Program-made: the position numbers and the translations under genes
The notes under the pieces: model-generated
The model's database searches: none
Seen by the model: the letters and a program-made list of their open reading frames with translations, nothing else
What the model was told of the DNA's origin: nothing
In this document: piece after piece, positions 17,418 to 26,445 of the stretch
Position numbering within the stretch: the first letter of the stretch is position 1
Layout of the letters: the number at the start of each line of letters is the position of its first letter
Source: Achromobacter sp. UMC46
Lineage (GTDB): Bacteria > Pseudomonadota > Gammaproteobacteria > Burkholderiales > Burkholderiaceae_B
Assembly (NCBI RefSeq): GCF_014170335.1
Contig: NZ_LZZS01000004.1
Coordinates: 558,001 to 622,000, forward strand
Direction: 5' to 3'
DNA length: 64,000 nt

Positions 17418-18290
17418 TCAGCGGTCTTTCAGCAGCGAAACCAGTTCGGGCACGTAGCGGTCGCCGCCGCCTTGCGTGACGGCCTGGTCGAACGTGTGCT
17501 GAACGGCGGCGCCGATTTCGCGCACGGCGCCGGTTTCGGCCGCCATGGTGTTGTAGTAGGACAGGTCTTTCTGCGCGTTCGACATGAAGAAGCGCAGCGA
17601 CGACGGGTCCTGCTCCAGCAGGTACGGCTTGATGCGTTCCAGCGCCACGCCGCCGCCGCCGCCCTTGGCCAGCACATCTGCGAATACGGCCGGATCGATG
17701 TCCGAACGCAGCGCGCAGGCGGCTGCTTCCGACAGCAACGCCACCACGCCCAGCGACACGTAGTTGTGCAGCAGCTTCATGCGGTGGCCGGCGCCGACCG
17801 GGCCGGCGTGCGTGATGTTCTCGGCAAAGCAGGCCAGGATCGGCTTGCATTCTTCAAACAGGGCGGAGTCGCCGCCCACCAGCAGGTTCAGCCGGCCTTC
17901 GGCGGCTTCCTTCGGCGTGCGCGTCATCGGCGCATCCAGGAAGCGGCCGCCGGATTCGGTCACGGCCTGCGCCACCTTCACGGTGGACGAGGGAATGGCG
18001 GTTGAGCAATCGATGATCACGGTGCCCGGGCGCAGGCCTTCCAGCACGCCGCCCGCGGACAGCAGCACGGCTTCCACCTGCGGGCTACCTGTCACGCACA
18101 GGATGATCACATCCGACGCGGCGGCCAGCGCGGCGCCGCTGTCCACGCTTGCCGCGCCAGCGGCCTTCAGCGCATCCAGGGGCTGGTTGCCCGGGTGCTC
18201 AAGCACGGTCAGCGCGTGACCGTGCTTGACCAGATTGCTTGCAATGCCGTGGCCCATGAGGCCGATTCCAACCATGCCGACTTTCGCCAT
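17418..18290 (-). CDS. NAD(P)-dependent oxidoreductase of the 3-hydroxyisobutyrate dehydrogenase family
   Basis: A 290-residue protein with the Rossmann start VGMVGIGLMGHGIASNL, the substrate-site segment FLDAPMTRTPKEAAEG near residue 118 and the catalytic lysine region GAGHRMKLLHNY near 166 (K169 expected). The family oxidises beta-hydroxyacids such as 3-hydroxyisobutyrate or reduces tartronate semialdehyde. The start at 18290 has AGGAG upstream. It is divergent from the CoA operon and shares a regulatory region containing two TTCGAAT repeats. Confidence 0.9.
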   Translation of the reverse strand: MAKVGMVGIGLMGHGIASNLVKHGHALTVLEHPGNQPLDALKAAGAASVDSGAALAAASDVIILCVTGSPQVEAVLLSAGGVLEGLRPGTVIIDCSTAIPSSTVKVAQAVTESGGRFLDAPMTRTPKEAAEGRLNLLVGGDSALFEECKPILACFAENITHAGPVGAGHRMKLLHNYVSLGVVALLSEAAACALRSDIDPAVFADVLAKGGGGGVALERIKPYLLEQDPSSLRFFMSNAQKDLSYYNTMAAETGAVREIGAAVQHTFDQAVTQGGGDRYVPELVSLLKDR

Positions 18291-18366
18291 CTTCCACTGC
18301 TCCTGCCATGTTTAGGGGTGTTGTGCCGTAAATCTTACTCCGTCTTCTCGGGGGGGCGGCGGGCGC

Positions 18367-18395
18367 TTCGAATACGCCGAATGATGCCTTCGAAT
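18367..18395. promoter_or_regulatory. Two direct TTCGAAT repeats spaced 22 bp
   Basis: TTCGAAT occurs at 18367-18373 and again at 18389-18395, two helical turns apart, between the divergent HIBADH-like gene and the CoA operon. A related TTCGAA occurs in the 27.4-27.68 kb divergent region. This suggests a regulator site, perhaps for a LysR protein, but this is unproven. Confidence 0.45.
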
Positions 18396-18510
18396 CTTTC
18401 GGATGGTCAGGGGCGGGCCGCATTCCTAAAATCGTTTCACGCCCCGAGCCATGCCGGGCGGACAACGACCTATAACGGAGACATCCGCCTTCCGGGCGGA
18501 TACGATCAGC

Positions 18511-18903
18511 ATGCCGCACACTGAAACCGGGCCGGCCGCCAGCGCCGAGCGCCATTATTTCGAGCAGCTCGCGCAGGGCTGCTTCACGATCCCGCAATGC
18601 CAGGCCTGCGCCCGGCACCATTTCTATCCCAGGGTGGTCTGCCCGCATTGCGGCTCGGACGTCTTGCACTGGACCGAACCCAGCGGGCTGGGCGAGGTCT
18701 ATTCCACGACTGTCGTCCGCAGCAAAGCCGGCGACTATACGGTGTGCCTCGTCGATCTGGCCGAAGGGCCGCGCCTGATGAGCCGCGTGGTCGACATGCC
18801 GCCCGAGGCGGTGCGCATCGGGATGCCCGTGCGGGCACGGATCGACACCGTGGACGGCGGGCCGTTGCTGGTGTTCGTCCCTCGGTTGGGGGAACAGGCA
18901 TGA
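18511..18903 (+). CDS. Zn-ribbon/OB-fold (DUF35) acyl-CoA-associated protein
   Basis: A 130-residue protein with a rubredoxin-like zinc ribbon (CQACARHHFYPRVVCPHCG, four cysteines, residues about 30-48) and an OB fold behind it. DUF35 proteins pair with SCP2-type thiolases or aldolases and form a heteromeric enzyme, as in Ltp2 of steroid side-chain degradation. The next gene is such a thiolase and overlaps it by four bases. The start is taken at 18511; an ATG at 18451 is possible. Confidence 0.87.
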   Translation: MPHTETGPAASAERHYFEQLAQGCFTIPQCQACARHHFYPRVVCPHCGSDVLHWTEPSGLGEVYSTTVVRSKAGDYTVCLVDLAEGPRLMSRVVDMPPEAVRIGMPVRARIDTVDGGPLLVFVPRLGEQA

Positions 18904-20063
18904 GCGGCCGCAGCTATCGCGGCGCGATCGCCGTCCTGGGCACCGGCATGGCCGGGCTGGGCGACTGCGGCGGGCGCACCGAACAGGAAATCATCGCGCA
19001 GGCGGCGCACCGCGCCGTGGCCGCCAGCAGCCTGAAGATGCAGGACATCGACGGCATCATCACGTCCAGCCTGACCTCGCCTTGGTGGGTGATGCGGATG
19101 TCGGAATACCTGGGCATCCGCCCGCGCTTTTCCGACAGCACGATGTTCGGCGGATCGTCGTTCATCGCCGATCTGAAGATCGCGGCCATGGCCATCGAAG
19201 CCGGCCAGTGCGACCACGTGCTGGTGTGCTACGGCGCCAACCCCCGCAGCGCACCCAGCAGCACGCAGATCAATCAGATGCGCGCGGCGCTGGACCCGCA
19301 ACCCTACGAACATCCCTACAAGCCGTTTAACCCGGTGACCAGCTATGCGCTGGCCGCTGCGCGCCATATGCATCAGTACGGCACCACGCGGCGCCAACTG
19401 GCTGAAGTCGCGGTGGCCGCGCGCAAATGGGCGCAGCTGAACCCGGACGCCTTCCTGCGCGGGCCGCTGACGATCGACGACGTGCTAGGCGCGAAGATGA
19501 TTTCAGACCCCTTGACCGTGCGCGACTGCTGCCTGGTGACCGACGGCGCGGGCGCCTTCGTCGTGACTCGCGCGGACCGAGCCCGCGACCTGCACCCGCG
19601 CCCGATCTACGTGTTAGGGACGGGCCACGCGCATTGGCACCGGCAAATCTCCTGCATGCCCGACGTCACGGTCACGCCCGCGGTGGATTCGGGGCGAGCC
19701 GCCTTCGCCGAAGCCGGCCTGACGCCGGCCGACATCGATCTGGTCGAGCTGTACGACGCCTTCACCATCAACCCCATCCTGTTCCTGGAGGACCTGGGCT
19801 TCTGCGCCAAGGGCGAGGGCGGCGCCTTCATCGGCGGCGGCCGGATCGAACCGGGCGGCGACCTGCCCATGAACACCAACGGCGGCGGCCTGTCGTTCAC
19901 GCACCCCGGCATGTACAGCATTTTCCTGGTGATCGAAGCGGTGGCGCAACTGCGCCGCGAGGCCGGCGAACGCCAGGTCCCCAAGGCCGACGTCGCGCTG
20001 GTGCACGGCAACGGAGGCGTGCTGTCCAGCCAGGCCACGGCCATCCTTTCCCATACCTTGTGA
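18900..20063 (+). CDS. SCP2-type thiolase/aldolase family protein
   Basis: A 387-residue thiolase-fold protein with the C-terminal marks NTNGGGLSFTHPGMYS near residue 325 and VHGNGGVLSSQAT near 370. At the position where true thiolases have the nucleophile cysteine it reads FGGSSFIADL, with no cysteine, which points to an Ltp-like retro-aldol or ketothiolase variant. It overlaps the DUF35 gene (ATGA) and probably forms a complex with it. Its substrate is expected to be a branched or cyclic acyl-CoA, but this is inference. Confidence 0.85.
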   Translation: MSGRSYRGAIAVLGTGMAGLGDCGGRTEQEIIAQAAHRAVAASSLKMQDIDGIITSSLTSPWWVMRMSEYLGIRPRFSDSTMFGGSSFIADLKIAAMAIEAGQCDHVLVCYGANPRSAPSSTQINQMRAALDPQPYEHPYKPFNPVTSYALAAARHMHQYGTTRRQLAEVAVAARKWAQLNPDAFLRGPLTIDDVLGAKMISDPLTVRDCCLVTDGAGAFVVTRADRARDLHPRPIYVLGTGHAHWHRQISCMPDVTVTPAVDSGRAAFAEAGLTPADIDLVELYDAFTINPILFLEDLGFCAKGEGGAFIGGGRIEPGGDLPMNTNGGGLSFTHPGMYSIFLVIEAVAQLRREAGERQVPKADVALVHGNGGVLSSQATAILSHTL

Positions 20064-20074
20064 CGGAAACCCAG

Positions 20075-20761
20075 ATGAACAAGATGGTCCATTGCGCTGC
20101 GCAGGCCGTGGCGGATATCCCCGATGGCGCCACGGTCCTGGTCAGCGGCTTCGGCCTGTCCGGCCAGCCCGTGGATCTGCTGGATGCGCTGGTGGAGCAG
20201 GGCGCGCGCAACCTTACGGTCGTATGCAACAACAGCGGCAGCCGCGACAGCGGCCTGGCCCGGCTGATCCGGCTGGGACGCGTGCGCAAACTGATCGCCT
20301 CATACCCGCGCGGCGCGGAATCCCAGGCGTTCGAATCGGCCTATGCCGACGGCCTGATCGACTACGAGTGCGTTGCGCAGGGCACGTTGGCCGAGCGGCT
20401 GCGCGCCGCCGGTTCCGGGCTGGGCGGCTTTTTCACGCCGACCGGGTACGGCACGCTGCTGGCGCAAGGCAAGGAGACACGCGTCATCAAAGGCGTCGGT
20501 TACGTGTTCGAAGAGCCCTTGCACGCCGACTACGCGCTGGTGAAAGCCTATCGCGCGGATCCGCTGGGCAATCTGGTCTACCGCAAAGCGGGGCGCAACT
20601 TCGGACCGTTGATGTGCATGGCGTCGGCGACTGCGATTGTCCAGGTGCATGCGCTGGCCGAGGTCGGCGGACTGGACCCGGAACACATTGTCACCCCTGG
20701 CATCTTCGTGCAGCGTGTGCTGCGTATCCCCGACGCCCAGTTGACCGGAGCCCTGCAATGA
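20075..20761 (+). CDS. CoA-transferase family I, subunit A
   Basis: A 228-residue subunit with the glycine motif VSGFGLSGQPVDLLDAL near residues 20-38, typical of 3-oxoacid or glutaconate CoA-transferase alpha subunits, and the GGFFTPTGYGTLLAQGKE segment later. The ATG at 20075 comes 11 bp after the thiolase stop. It overlaps subunit B by four bases. The pair moves CoA between acids so that the operon's substrate can be activated without ATP. Confidence 0.9.
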   Translation: MNKMVHCAAQAVADIPDGATVLVSGFGLSGQPVDLLDALVEQGARNLTVVCNNSGSRDSGLARLIRLGRVRKLIASYPRGAESQAFESAYADGLIDYECVAQGTLAERLRAAGSGLGGFFTPTGYGTLLAQGKETRVIKGVGYVFEEPLHADYALVKAYRADPLGNLVYRKAGRNFGPLMCMASATAIVQVHALAEVGGLDPEHIVTPGIFVQRVLRIPDAQLTGALQ

Positions 20762-21420
20762 TCCAACGATTTTCACGCGCGGACATTGCGCGCCGCGCCG
20801 CCGCCGACATCCCTGCCGGCGCCTACGTCAACCTGGGCATCGGCATGCCCGTCATGGCGCTGGACTACTGGACGCCCGAGCATGGCGTCATCGTGCATAG
20901 CGAAAACGGCATCCTGGGCATGCGGGCGCGCGCTGAAGACGATCCCATCGATCCCGACCTGACCAATGCGGCCAAGCAGAACGTCGCCATGTCGGCCGGC
21001 GGCAGTTTCTTCAACCACGCCGACTCCTTCGCCATGATGCGCGGCGGCCATCTGGACTACTGCATCCTGGGGGCCTATCAGGTGTCGGAAACCGGGGATC
21101 TGGCGAACTGGTCGCTGGGGCAGCCCGGCGTGGCCGCAGCGGTGGGCGGCGCCATGGATCTGGCTGTGGGCGCCAAACGCGTCCACGTGCTGATGGAGCA
21201 CACGACGCGCGACGGCAGCTCCCGCTTGCGCCGCGTGTGCGACCTGCCGCTGACCGGCGCGGCTTGCGTCGACCGCGTGTATACCGATCTGGCCACGCTT
21301 GACGTGACACCCGACGGGTTCCTGGTGCGCAGCATGGCGCCGGGCCTGTCTCGCGAGGCCTTGCAGGCCGCCACCGACGCGCCGCTGCGTTTCGCTCAGG
21401 ATCTTCAAAATGCCGGCTGA
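20758..21420 (+). CDS. CoA-transferase family I, subunit B
   Basis: A 220-residue partner of the preceding subunit. The catalytic glutamate of family I transferases is kept at E49 in HSENGILGM, so this is an active transferase rather than an IpdB-like hydrolase variant that has lost it. Other marks are YVNLGIGMP near residue 23 and GGAMDLAVGAKRV near 138. The start codon overlaps subunit A's stop (ATGA), and its end overlaps the acyl-CoA dehydrogenase start. Confidence 0.9.
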   Translation: MIQRFSRADIARRAAADIPAGAYVNLGIGMPVMALDYWTPEHGVIVHSENGILGMRARAEDDPIDPDLTNAAKQNVAMSAGGSFFNHADSFAMMRGGHLDYCILGAYQVSETGDLANWSLGQPGVAAAVGGAMDLAVGAKRVHVLMEHTTRDGSSRLRRVCDLPLTGAACVDRVYTDLATLDVTPDGFLVRSMAPGLSREALQAATDAPLRFAQDLQNAG

Positions 21421-23722
21421 TACGGACATGGCCGCGTTCCGCGACGAGGTCCGCGCTTTCCTGCGCGACGAACTTCCCGCGGACCTGCGGCGCAAAGTGC
21501 TGGACCACCAGCGTCTGGACAAGGAGGATTTCCTGCGGTGGCACCGGATCCTGCACGCGCGCGGCTGGGCCGCGCCGAACTGGCCGGCGGAATACGGCGG
21601 CGCCGCCTGGGGCATTGGGCAGCGCAACGTGTTCGATGAGGAATGCGCGCTGGCCGGCGCGCCAGAAACCGTGCCCTTCGGCTTGCGGATGGTGGCGCCC
21701 GTCATCATGGCCTATGGCTCGGCGTGGCAGAAAAGCCATTTCCTGCCGCGCATCCTGAGCGGGCAAGACTGGTGGTGCCAGGGCTATTCCGAACCGGGCG
21801 CCGGCTCGGACCTGGCCTCGCTATCCACCCGGGCCCGACGCGAGGGGGACAATTTCGTCGTCAACGGCCAGAAGACCTGGACGACCTACGCGCAATACGC
21901 CGACATGATGTTCTGCCTGGCGCGGACCAATCCCGAGGCCAAGGCGCAAGCAGGCATTTCCTTCCTGCTGATCGACATGCGCAGCCCTGGGGTGTCGCTG
22001 CGCCCGATCCGGACGCTGGACGGCGGTGAAGAGATCAACGAGGTCTTCCTGGATGATGTGGTGGTGCCCGCGTCGCATCTGGTGGGCGAGGTGGACCGCG
22101 GCTGGACGTATGCAAAGTACCTGTTGTCGCATGAGCGCTTCGGCGCGGCGCGGGTCGGCCGCGCCAAACGTGAACTGGGCCATCTTCAAAGGCTGGCGGC
22201 GCAGCGCGTGGTCGATGGCCAGCCCCTGGCCGACGACCCGGTGTTCGCGCACCGGATGGCACAGCTGGAAATTGATACGCTGGCACTGGAGCAGACCAAT
22301 CTGCGGTTGATCGCACGCGATCAACGCGGCGCTGGCCATGGCGCGGAAGCGTCGATCTTGAAATACCTGGGTTCCACGTTGGCGCAGCGCATCAGCGAGG
22401 CCCTGGTCGACACCGCGGGGCCGAACGCGCTGGCCTATCAGTCCCAGGCCTTGGAGCGGGACTATGCGCGAGGCGGTCCGACCGCCGAGGAGGAACTGGC
22501 GGCGATGCCAGGCTTCTACCTGAACCTGCGCAAGATCTCCATCTATGGCGGCACGGACGAAGTCCAGAAGGACATCATCGCCAAACTTGGGCTGGGCTTG
22601 CCTGACGACTACACCGATGACGAGCGCGCGCTGGATGACGCCGTTGCGCGCTACCTGCAACGGGAATACCCCGTGCCCGCTGGCCGGACGCCGCCGGCCG
22701 CCGACGCGGATCCGGCGGCCTCGCCGCATTGGCGCGCCTTTGCCGAGATGGGCTTGCTGGGGTTGGGCCTGCCCGCGTCCTCGGGCGGCATGGATGCGGG
22801 GTTGACCGACCTGTGCGTGGTGATGCAGCAGTTCGGCCGCCATCTGGTGACCGAGCCCTATGACGTCAGCGCGTTGCTGTGCGGCCAACTGCTGGCGCTG
22901 ATGCCGGATGGCGTTGCGGTCCGACGCGTACTTGCCGGCATCGCCCAGGGCACCGCCGCGCCGGTGCTGGCCATCGCAGGGCCGCAGTCGGATTGGTCGC
23001 TGGACGGCGATGGCGTCGTGGCCGAGCGTCAGGGCGACGGCTGGGTACTGAACGGCGTCAAACGCCGCGTGCCGTTCGGGGCCGGGGCCGCGCAGCTGCT
23101 GGTCGCGGCGCGCGACGGCCGCGACGTCGCCCTGTTCCTGATCGAGGCCGGGAAGCAGAACGCCATGTCCGGCGTCACCCGTCAGGGCGCGGTGGGCGTG
23201 GATGGGCGCAGCTATGCGGACATCGTCTTCAGTGCTTGCCGCGTTTCCGAAGACGCGCGGCTGGGCGTCGCTGGCGCCGCCTTGGAACAGGCGGCGGACA
23301 CGACGCGCATCGCCTTGTGCGCCGAAGCGCTGGGCGCCATGCAGGCGCTGCTTGACGCGACCCGCGACTATGCCGACGCGCGCCGCCAGTTCGGCCGGGC
23401 GCTCAGCGGCTTCCAGGCGGTGCAGCACCGGCTGGTGGACATGTTGCTGGCGCTGGAGCAGGCGCGTTCGCTGACCTGGACGGCCGCTCGCGCGGATCCG
23501 GCCGACACGCGGCTGCGCGGCCGCCTGACCTCGGCCGCCAAGGCCTGCTGCGGCGAGGCCGCCCGGTACATCAGCCAGCAAAGCATCCAGCTGCATGGCG
23601 GCATGGGCATGACCGACGAGCTTGCCGTGGGCCACTACGTCAAGCGCCTGTTGGCGATCGAATACACGCTGGGCGACACCCGCCACCATTTCAACCGTTA
23701 TCAGCGGCTGGCGCGGGCGTAA
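21410..23722 (+). CDS. Fused double acyl-CoA dehydrogenase
   Basis: A 770-residue protein made of two complete acyl-CoA dehydrogenase units. Unit one (about 1-400) has GYSEPGAGSDLASL, the FAD/substrate segment VNGQKTWTTYAQYAD and IYGGTDEVQKDI. Unit two (about 405-770) starts with DDERALDDAVARYLQ and ends with QLHGGMGMTDELAVGHYVKRL. Such units are usually separate alpha and beta genes (PimC/PimD, FadE pairs) forming heterotetramers; here they are one polypeptide. The ATG at 21410 lies inside the end of the subunit B gene. It catalyses alpha,beta-dehydrogenation of the operon's acyl-CoA. Confidence 0.9.
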   Translation: MPADTDMAAFRDEVRAFLRDELPADLRRKVLDHQRLDKEDFLRWHRILHARGWAAPNWPAEYGGAAWGIGQRNVFDEECALAGAPETVPFGLRMVAPVIMAYGSAWQKSHFLPRILSGQDWWCQGYSEPGAGSDLASLSTRARREGDNFVVNGQKTWTTYAQYADMMFCLARTNPEAKAQAGISFLLIDMRSPGVSLRPIRTLDGGEEINEVFLDDVVVPASHLVGEVDRGWTYAKYLLSHERFGAARVGRAKRELGHLQRLAAQRVVDGQPLADDPVFAHRMAQLEIDTLALEQTNLRLIARDQRGAGHGAEASILKYLGSTLAQRISEALVDTAGPNALAYQSQALERDYARGGPTAEEELAAMPGFYLNLRKISIYGGTDEVQKDIIAKLGLGLPDDYTDDERALDDAVARYLQREYPVPAGRTPPAADADPAASPHWRAFAEMGLLGLGLPASSGGMDAGLTDLCVVMQQFGRHLVTEPYDVSALLCGQLLALMPDGVAVRRVLAGIAQGTAAPVLAIAGPQSDWSLDGDGVVAERQGDGWVLNGVKRRVPFGAGAAQLLVAARDGRDVALFLIEAGKQNAMSGVTRQGAVGVDGRSYADIVFSACRVSEDARLGVAGAALEQAADTTRIALCAEALGAMQALLDATRDYADARRQFGRALSGFQAVQHRLVDMLLALEQARSLTWTAARADPADTRLRGRLTSAAKACCGEAARYISQQSIQLHGGMGMTDELAVGHYVKRLLAIEYTLGDTRHHFNRYQRLARA

Positions 23723-23746
23723 GCCGCGCTGTTGCAAGGAGCCTTC

Positions 23747-25849
23747 ATGACCCTCATCGTCCCTTCTTCCGCCGACGCGGTGTCCAGCACGGTCCGTTAT
23801 GCGCTGCATGGGCGCATCGCCGTGATGTACCTGGACAATCCGCCGGTCAACGGCCTGGGCGACACCGTGCGCAGCGGCCTATTTGCCGGCCTGGCGCGTG
23901 CACGAACCCACTCCGGCGTTGACGCCATCGTCATCGCGGGCGCCGGCAAAGCGTTCTGCGGTGGCGCAGACATCCGCCAGTTCAACACGCCGGCTGCGGT
24001 GGCCAAGCCCATGTTGCGCGACGTGATCGCCGCGATCGAGGCTTCGGACAAGCCCGTCGTTGCCGCCATCCACGGCTTTGCCTTGGGCGGGGGGCTGGAG
24101 TTGGCCCTGGGGTGCCACTATCGTGTCGCGCAGGCCGGCGCGCGCCTGGGCTTGCCGGAAGTGAACCTGGGCCTGGTGCCGGGCGGCGGCGGCACGCAAC
24201 GGCTGCCGCGGCTGATCGGCGTAGTGCCCGCGTTGAGAATGATCCAGACAGGAACGCCGGTCGATGCGGCGGCTGCGTTGACGGCCGGGTTGGTGGATGC
24301 CGTCACGGAAGGGGACTTGATGGATCTTGCGCTGTCCTACGCCCGGGACCGCGCGGCAGAGGCCACGCATCCTGTTGCGGGTCAACGGGCGGTGGACGGC
24401 CACGGCGTCGATTTCGCCGCAGCGCGCGCGACACTCAACCCCAAGGCCCGCAATGCGCAGGCCCAGCGCGCTGCGACGGATTGCGTCGAGGCCGCGACAC
24501 GCCTGCCCATCGAGGCCGGCTTGGACGAGGAGCGCAGGCAGTTCGACCTCCTGGTCGCCGGCGACGCCTCCAAGGCCCTGCGCCATCTGTTCTTTGCCGA
24601 AAAGGAGGCGCCGCGCGTCGCAGGCGGCGGCCGTGCCGCAACGGTGGGCCAAGTCGCCATCCTGGGCGCGGGCACGATGGGGGGCGGCATCGCCATGGCG
24701 TTCTCCAATGCCGGGTATGCGGTCACGCTGTATGAACGCGACCAGGCTGCCCTGGACCGGGGCTTGGCACTCATCCGCAAAAACTACGACGTCACCGCCG
24801 CCAAGGGCAAACTTGACGCCGACGGCGTGGCAGTGCGCATGGCGCGCATTACCCCCAGCCTGGACATCCAGGATCTTGCTCAGGCCGATCTGGTGATCGA
24901 AGCCGTTTTTGAGGACATGGCCGTCAAGCAAGCCGTGTTCCAACAATTGGACACGGTCTGCAAACCCGGCGCCATCTTGGCTACCAATACGTCCCGCCTG
25001 AACATCGACAAGATCGCCGCCTGCACGTCGCGGCCCGAGGCGGTCATCGGCCTGCATTTCTTCAGCCCGGCCAATGTGATGAAGCTGTTGGAGGTGGTGC
25101 GCGGCGAGCGCACCAGCGCCGACGTCATCGCCACCTGCATGGCGGCGGCGCAGAGAATCGGCAAGATTCCGGTGCTGGTCGGGGTATGCGAGGGTTTCGT
25201 CGGCAACCGCATGTTGACGGGCTACTGGCGTGAGGCCGGCTTCCTGCTGGAAGAGGGCGCCACCCCGCAGCAGATCGACGGCGCGCTGACGCGCTTCGGC
25301 ATGGCCATGGGGCCGTTGGCCATGGCAGACCTGGCCGGCATGGACATCAACTGGGCGACGCGCAAACGCCTGGCGCCGACCCGGCCCGCGCATTTGCGGT
25401 ATTCCAAGGTGGCGGACCGCATTTGCGAACAGGGCCGCTTCGGGCAAAAGACCGGGGCGGGCTATTACCGCTATGAACCCGGTAGCCGCGAGCCGTTGCC
25501 GGATCCTGTCGTGGACGCCATCATCGAAGATTGCGCGCGCGAGGCCGGCATCGTCCGGCGCTCGATCAGCGACGAAGAAATCGTCGAGCGCTGCATGCTG
25601 GCGCTGATCAACGAAGGGGTGCAGATCATCGACGAGGGCATCGCGCAGCGCGCCTCGGACGTGGATGTGGTCTACGTGCACGGATATGGGTTTCCCGGCG
25701 CGCGAGGCGGCCCCATGTTCTACGCCCAGACGCTGGGCCTGGCCGCCACGCTTGCCAGAATCAACGCATTGCGTGAGACCCACGGCGACCATTGGAAGCC
25801 CGCCGCCCTGCTGGAAAAGCGGGTGGCCGAAGGCGCGGCGGCGTTTTAA
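23747..25849 (+). CDS. FadB/PimF-like bifunctional enoyl-CoA hydratase / 3-hydroxyacyl-CoA dehydrogenase
   Basis: A 700-residue fusion. The N-terminal crotonase (about 15-200) shows FCGGADIRQF, HGFALGGGLELALG and LPEVNLGLVPGGGGTQRL. The central Rossmann unit (about 300-480) shows ILGAGTMGGGIAMAFSNAG and the catalytic histidine region GLHFFSPANVMKLLEVV, followed by two C-terminal 3HCDH units. It hydrates and then oxidises the product of the preceding dehydrogenase. AAGGAG at 23736-23741 sets the ATG at 23747. It is the last gene before a strong terminator. Confidence 0.93.
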   Translation: MTLIVPSSADAVSSTVRYALHGRIAVMYLDNPPVNGLGDTVRSGLFAGLARARTHSGVDAIVIAGAGKAFCGGADIRQFNTPAAVAKPMLRDVIAAIEASDKPVVAAIHGFALGGGLELALGCHYRVAQAGARLGLPEVNLGLVPGGGGTQRLPRLIGVVPALRMIQTGTPVDAAAALTAGLVDAVTEGDLMDLALSYARDRAAEATHPVAGQRAVDGHGVDFAAARATLNPKARNAQAQRAATDCVEAATRLPIEAGLDEERRQFDLLVAGDASKALRHLFFAEKEAPRVAGGGRAATVGQVAILGAGTMGGGIAMAFSNAGYAVTLYERDQAALDRGLALIRKNYDVTAAKGKLDADGVAVRMARITPSLDIQDLAQADLVIEAVFEDMAVKQAVFQQLDTVCKPGAILATNTSRLNIDKIAACTSRPEAVIGLHFFSPANVMKLLEVVRGERTSADVIATCMAAAQRIGKIPVLVGVCEGFVGNRMLTGYWREAGFLLEEGATPQQIDGALTRFGMAMGPLAMADLAGMDINWATRKRLAPTRPAHLRYSKVADRICEQGRFGQKTGAGYYRYEPGSREPLPDPVVDAIIEDCAREAGIVRRSISDEEIVERCMLALINEGVQIIDEGIAQRASDVDVVYVHGYGFPGARGGPMFYAQTLGLAATLARINALRETHGDHWKPAALLEKRVAEGAAAF

Positions 25850-25869
25850 GGCGTCCGCAGAGCGGTCGA

Positions 25870-25906
25870 GGCCGGGGCCGGCGACATGCCGGTCCCGGCC
25901 TTCTTT
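25870..25906 (+). terminator. Rho-independent terminator after the CoA operon
   Basis: Arms at 25870-25882 and 25888-25900 form a 13-bp stem (one G-T pair) with loop GACAT, followed by TTCTTT. It sits 20 bp after the FadB-like stop. Confidence 0.85.
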
Positions 25907-25980
25907 GCGATACTGCTGCGTACCCCGCTAGCCTCCGAACCCTACTCAGGATTCCCCCCCGGAACCTTTCGCGTGAGTCC

Positions 25981-26409
25981 ATGACAGACACTATTCCTTC
26001 GGGCTTCGAGCCCTGGCAGCCCAGTAGTCCCTTCATGACCCATCTGGCCGAGCTTGGCGCGTTGTACCGGCGCGATGCGGACTCGGTCCTGGCCATGCGA
26101 GTGGCCCACGCCCACACCAACATGCATGCAATCGCCCATGGCGGCCTGCTGGCCACGCTGGCCGACAGCGCGCTGGGGTTCACGATCGCGCAGCGGGCAA
26201 AAGTGTCGGTGGTGACGGTGCAGATGTCGGTGGAATACCTGAATCCGGTCAAGCCGGGAGACTGGCTGGAAGCGCACGTCCGCATCGACAAGCAGGGCAA
26301 GCGGCTGATCTACGCCAATTGCCTGCTGCAGGTAGCGGGCCGCGTCATGCTCAAGGCAAACGCGGTGTTCGCCGTACGTGCCGCGCCGACGCCCGCCTCG
26401 GATGGTTAA
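25981..26409 (+). CDS. PaaI-type hotdog-fold acyl-CoA thioesterase
   Basis: A 142-residue single hotdog domain. The motif NMHAIAHGGLLATLADSALG around residues 43-62 is the catalytic HGG-containing helix of PaaI/YigI thioesterases, and VEYLNPVKPGDWLEA matches the beta-sheet. It hydrolyses acyl-CoA to free acid and CoA, perhaps as a safety valve for the neighbouring CoA operon. It lies beyond that operon's terminator, so it probably has its own promoter. The ribosome site is weak. Confidence 0.88.
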   Translation: MTDTIPSGFEPWQPSSPFMTHLAELGALYRRDADSVLAMRVAHAHTNMHAIAHGGLLATLADSALGFTIAQRAKVSVVTVQMSVEYLNPVKPGDWLEAHVRIDKQGKRLIYANCLLQVAGRVMLKANAVFAVRAAPTPASDG

Positions 26410-26415
26410 GACAAC

Positions 26416-26440
26416 GGGGATGCGCGCTGCGCGCATCCCC
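26416..26440. terminator. Hairpin between convergent thioesterase and Bug genes
   Basis: A near-perfect inverted repeat GGGGATGCGCGC (26416-26427) and GCGCGCATCCCC (26429-26440) lies between two convergent stops. No strong T-tract follows, so termination is inferred from position. Confidence 0.55.
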
Positions 26441-26445
26441 GCCGC

